The position numbers and the translations under genes are program-made. A stretch of 6,078 nt of DNA from Achromobacter sp. (GTDB lineage Bacteria; Pseudomonadota; Gammaproteobacteria; Burkholderiales; Burkholderiaceae_B), in the NCBI GenBank assembly GCA_003454835.1, contig DMTA01000399.1, forward strand, positions 1 to 6,078, given 5' to 3'. The notes beneath the pieces were generated by a model. It was given only the letters and a program-made list of their open reading frames with translations. It made no database searches and was not told where the DNA came from. Below are positions 5,958-6,078 of this stretch, one piece after another. Position 1 is the first letter of the stretch. Every line of letters begins with the position of its first letter.

Positions 5958-6078
5958 CCGCAAGGATTATTGACGGCGCGGCCCTTTCGCAGCGCATTCG
6001 CGAAGAAGTCGCCCAGCGTGTTTCGGCGCTGGCCGAAAAAGGCACCCGCCCCGGCCTGGCCGTCGTGCTGGTCGGCGC
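5954..6078 (+). CDS. folD: FolD, methylenetetrahydrofolate dehydrogenase/cyclohydrolase (N-terminal 41 codons, cut by window edge)
   Basis: Bifunctional cytosolic enzyme of one-carbon metabolism. It oxidises 5,10-methylene-THF with NADP+ and hydrolyses the product to 10-formyl-THF for purine and formyl-Met synthesis. The visible N-terminus has the family features: [15 protein letters not shown], then the strand [10 protein letters not shown], which normally leads into a DDPAS-type motif. The catalytic Tyr and Lys and the Rossmann domain lie beyond the edge, so intactness cannot be judged. The ATG overlaps the regulator stop as ATGA. GAGG (5943-5946) sits 7 nt upstream inside the regulator gene, supporting this start and coupled translation. 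Identification rests on the short N-terminal match only, but the match is characteristic. Confidence 0.92.
   Translation, partial: MTARIIDGAALSQRIREEVAQRVSALAEKGTRPGLAVVLVG

Noticed and set aside
5310..5963. Minus-strand 217-codon frame opposite the response regulator
   Set aside because: Antisense shadow of a clearly conserved FixJ-like gene; no recognisable motif.

Overview
The window looks like a chromosomal segment from a high-GC betaproteobacterium, most likely Alcaligenaceae (Achromobacter or Bordetella). This rests on gene content and codon bias from memory, not on a search. Every gene appears intact except where the window edge cuts it. No mobile element, rRNA, tRNA or CRISPR array was seen.

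Left part, minus strand: the pyruvate dehydrogenase operon. aceE (E1, 902 residues) starts at 3228 and is followed after 12 nt by aceF (E2). aceF runs off the left edge inside its second lipoyl domain. Together they begin the conversion of pyruvate to acetyl-CoA.

Middle, about 3229-3579: a divergent intergenic region of roughly 350 bp, clearly more AT-rich than the flanking genes and rich in symmetry. It holds a 41-bp near-perfect palindrome (19 of 20 pairs), an overlapping alternative palindrome, two CCTGNCAGG sites 17 bp apart, two 14-mer direct repeats exactly 20 bp apart, a small AT-rich hairpin and candidate promoters facing both ways. I see no convincing small gene in it.

Right part, plus strand: a tightly coupled set. 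It comprises a membrane-anchored histidine kinase with two PAS domains (FixL/DctB-like HisKA), a FixJ-like LuxR-family response regulator and the first 41 codons of folD. Both junctions are 4-nt ATGA stop/start overlaps, so the regulator pair and folD are probably translated from one mRNA.

The most interesting reading is that this orphan-looking FixLJ-type pair senses a metabolic, redox or respiratory cue and acts on the symmetric sites next to it. It would then control the divergent aceE-aceF operon, itself, or both, with folD carried along. This is inference from layout; the signal and targets cannot be read from the sequence.
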